Assembly: GCF_025567215.1 (NCBI RefSeq) | Contig: NZ_JAOQKB010000002.1 | Location: 186,001 to 250,000 of the forward strand | DNA length: 64,000 nt | Source of the DNA: Huintestinicola butyrica | GTDB lineage: Bacteria > Bacillota > Clostridia > Oscillospirales > Ruminococcaceae | Reading direction: 5' to 3' | Part shown: positions 62,056 to 64,000 of the stretch, piece by piece | How the letters are laid out: the number at the start of each line of letters is the position of its first letter | Numbering within the stretch: the first letter of the stretch is position 1 | The notes under the pieces: model-generated | Database searches by the model: none | Told to the model about the DNA's origin: nothing | Seen by the model: only the letters and a program-made list of their open reading frames with translations | Made by a program: the position numbers and the translations under genes

Positions 62056-63714
62056 TCAGTCAAGCTTCTCCATAAACTCGTCAACATACTTTATATAATC
62101 GCCCACACGCATCAGGGTAGCTGCATGACCTCCGCTTACACGGCCGATCATAGGTGAGGGCATCATTTCCATAAGGTCATTCTGCATATCACGGTCAAAG
62201 ATGCCATCGTCCTCGGGGAGTACCAGCAGCACTCTTCCGTCAAGGTATGCGAATTTATCCGCTGTGCAGGGCTGCCGGTTTATAACATCAGCCACAAGGC
62301 GGGTCATATGAACATCAAACTCAGATGTATAGCCGCTGTAGATATCGTTGAACATATCACGCATATAATAAGCCTCTTCCGCAGAAGCCCCCTCAATATG
62401 CCCCATGCTCTGCTTCATTTCAAAGGATCTTACAATGCTGTAAGGAACGGTTTCCATAGCCTTGAGGACAATGGGAGCAGCGTTCTTGTACTTGCTTCTC
62501 AGTGCACCGACAGTTCTTTCGGAAAGCGCCGCTGTGGAGAACAGGCACATTGCCTCTGTCCTTTCGGGAAACTCGGACGCAAGGAGCTGAGCCATGTACC
62601 CGCCGAATGAAGCTCCCATCCAAACCGCCTTATCCACATCAAGATAATCCAGCAGGTCGATTATCGCCTCGCACAATGACTTCATATCCATGCACTCAAA
62701 GGGATAGTCAAAGGTGATGAACCTGTATCTGCCCTCCAGAGCGCTTACATACGGATACACCGCCTCGGAGGTGCCAAGTCCGCCTACAAGAAAAACAATG
62801 GTCTTGTCCCCTTTTCCGCAGTCCATATATTTGAAATTGCAGCCCTTTACAACTGCCTCCTCATAGTGATGGCTGTCGAAAAAGCGCTTCTTGCCACGTC
62901 TGTAGGACAATGACTCAGGCAGAGCCTTTTCCTCATCAAAGGGCAGTCCGCAGCAGCGCTTTATATCCTGTGCCCACTGCTCGGGATAGCTCATTAAAAG
63001 TTGCTCATGGCTGTAGTCCCTCGCCACGATATCGGCATCGGGAAAATGCTTGTTGTATCGGTCAAAATACTTCTCACCCATTTTCAGAGCGTAGAAGATA
63101 TGAACAGTCGTGCCCCCCACACGGATATTGTCTTTAAGGGGAGTTACCAGATCGGAGTAGAACTGGTTGTAAATGCTCTTTTCCGATGCAAAGCTTATGC
63201 TTGCGAACAGCTTCTCAAAGGTCTTGATATTCTTTTCAGCCTCTTTGGGGTCCTCTGCCTTTTTGAGCATCATATTTGTCATCCACTCGGGCAGCTTGCC
63301 GTCATGGGCAGCCTTACCGAGCACAGGCTTGACTATGGCTGACTGGATACGTGCGCCCACTATACCTGCCTGGTCAAGATCGGAAGAGCCTATAAAGCCG
63401 TGATCGATATGTATTTTTTCACGTCCGATAAGCAGCCCCACAAAGCTTCCGCCCAGCGAGCAGCCGTAAGCGGCAAATATACGTCCGCCGAATTTTGCTT
63501 TGATATAGCTTTCTATCTTTTTAGTTTCCTCGGTCATTGTGGGGAAAATTGCATCAGGCTCATTTTCGTCAAAGCCGTCGTATGAAATGCAAACTACCTG
63601 AAAAGTATCTTTCAGCAAGGGTATCACAGCCGAAAATGTTTTCCAGTGGCAGCAGGTTCCGGGAAGCAGCATTATAACAGGTTTATCTTCATTGCCAAAG
63701 CGATAGAATTTCAT
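62056..63714 (-). CDS. Tandem alpha/beta-hydrolase fusion protein
   Basis: 552 residues made of two alpha/beta-hydrolase units. Unit 1 (about 1-270) has an oxyanion region L-L-P-G-T-C-C-H-W and nucleophile elbow Y-G-C-S-L-G-G (Ser about 86); unit 2 (about 290-552) has L-V-G-G-L-G-T-S, elbow M-G-A-S-F-G-G, an acidic residue in L-P-E-D-D-G-I-F and a His in S-G-G-H-A-A-T. Both triads look possible, though in unit 1 the acid is unclear and its His may be in D-Y-S-H-E-Q. No signal peptide. GGAGG precedes the ATG. Substrate unknown. Confidence 0.85.
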   Translation of the reverse strand: MKFYRFGNEDKPVIMLLPGTCCHWKTFSAVIPLLKDTFQVVCISYDGFDENEPDAIFPTMTEETKKIESYIKAKFGGRIFAAYGCSLGGSFVGLLIGREKIHIDHGFIGSSDLDQAGIVGARIQSAIVKPVLGKAAHDGKLPEWMTNMMLKKAEDPKEAEKNIKTFEKLFASISFASEKSIYNQFYSDLVTPLKDNIRVGGTTVHIFYALKMGEKYFDRYNKHFPDADIVARDYSHEQLLMSYPEQWAQDIKRCCGLPFDEEKALPESLSYRRGKKRFFDSHHYEEAVVKGCNFKYMDCGKGDKTIVFLVGGLGTSEAVYPYVSALEGRYRFITFDYPFECMDMKSLCEAIIDLLDYLDVDKAVWMGASFGGYMAQLLASEFPERTEAMCLFSTAALSERTVGALRSKYKNAAPIVLKAMETVPYSIVRSFEMKQSMGHIEGASAEEAYYMRDMFNDIYSGYTSEFDVHMTRLVADVINRQPCTADKFAYLDGRVLLVLPEDDGIFDRDMQNDLMEMMPSPMIGRVSGGHAATLMRVGDYIKYVDEFMEKLD

Positions 63715-63758
63715 ATGTTTATCCTCCTTTGGTTAGCTTACACTAATACTCATATTCT

Positions 63759-63786
63759 ATTATACACTTTTTAATGCAAAATGCAA
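63759..63786 (-). promoter_or_regulatory. Promoter for the tandem hydrolase gene
   Basis: On the minus strand TTGCAT, 16 bp, TATAAT. Confidence 0.6.
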
Positions 63787-63802
63787 TAGGAAGAAACAAA
63801 AA

Positions 63803-63830
63803 ATCCCGCAGCCCTTTCGGGTCACGGGAT
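63803..63830 (-). terminator. Terminator of the gene at the right edge
   Basis: ATCCCG / CGGGAT with inner GCCC/GGGT around TTTC, followed by TTTTTTG on the minus strand. Confidence 0.8.
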
Positions 63831-63847
63831 AAGTTTTATATGCAATA

Positions 63848-64000
63848 TCAGTTCTGGTCAAAAAGCTTCTTGGGGTCGTATCTCTTATAAGCGTCCTGAT
63901 TTTTTACAACGTTCTGAGCCTCGGTCCACTGAGTGATGAGAGCATCAAAATCCTCGGACTTCATCTCGTAAAGGAGTGAATCCTTTGCACTGAGGAAGTA
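63848..64000 (-). CDS. 3' end of an unidentified gene
   Basis: The frame is open from the window edge to a TGA at 63848, giving the last 50 residues of a protein (ends K-R-Y-D-P-K-K-L-F-D-Q-N). The terminator 18 bp after the stop and the biased codon use (AAG, GAC, CAG, AAC) support a real, well-expressed gene. Too little remains to name it. Confidence 0.7.
   Translation of the reverse strand, partial: YFLSAKDSLLYEMKSEDFDALITQWTEAQNVVKNQDAYKRYDPKKLFDQN

Noticed and set aside
1..64000. CRISPR arrays, tRNA/rRNA genes, prophage or transposase genes
   Set aside because: No direct-repeat/spacer pattern, no cloverleaf with CCA-type end and no integrase or DDE transposase was seen on either strand by eye.

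Overview
The window reads as chromosome of an anaerobic, Gram-positive Clostridia bacterium, most likely an Oscillospiraceae member close to Ruminococcus. Reasons: Firmicutes gene orders (phoH-ybeY-dgkA-era-yqzL-recO; rplJ-rplL behind a Firmicutes-type L10 leader; obgE-nudix-mrnC), strong AGGAGG-like ribosome sites, sigma-A promoters, a secreted GH5 beta-glucanase lipoprotein, and fermentation genes (pyruvate formate-lyase, its activase, malic enzyme). This assignment rests on gene content and order only.

Layout. 1-10.6 kb: end of a membrane-anchored protein of unknown function, then a minus-strand housekeeping block (mutS2, recO, yqzL, era, dgkA, ybeY, phoH, radA, mgtE), with mgtE behind a structured leader. 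10.8-14.9 kb: plus-strand lipid kinase, ligA and hisC. 14.9-19.0 kb: accessory stretch with two orphan genes, an AraC regulator, a QW-motif cyclase-like protein, a 102-bp palindromic repeat and a disordered protein with an internal duplication. 19.0-21.7 kb: GH5 lipoprotein and solute-binding lipoprotein operon. 21.9-25.7 kb: obgE, nudix, mrnC, MBL-fold, yebC.

25.9-47.1 kb is the most interesting part. One minus-strand gene train of 14 reading frames appears to start at a strong promoter near 47.19 kb. It has two SipW-type (Ser/His) signal peptidases, at least four membrane-targeted small proteins (two with clear Y/A-W-F-T signal ends typical of SipW substrates), a catalytically degenerate EAL protein, a McrB-like AAA+ ATPase with an N-terminal membrane segment, a DUF2357-like partner with a long coiled coil in place of a recognisable nuclease, two small accessory proteins, and a ~3,200-residue GLUG-like surface protein now split in two frames. 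I infer an envelope-located fibre or surface-display system that uses a McrBC-derived ATPase pair for something other than DNA restriction.

47.4-64 kb: a second copy of the 102-bp palindrome; rplJ-rplL with an L10-binding leader; an exporter-like membrane protein and a phosphoesterase; malic enzyme; pflA; a natively split pyruvate formate-lyase (catalytic chain and separate glycyl-radical domain); a GtrA-like protein; a 1,601-residue protein with about fifteen 51-residue helical repeats, a PH-like region and a zinc ribbon; a DUF2461 protein; a tandem alpha/beta hydrolase; and the 3' end of an unidentified gene. No tRNA, rRNA, CRISPR array, transposase or prophage was seen.
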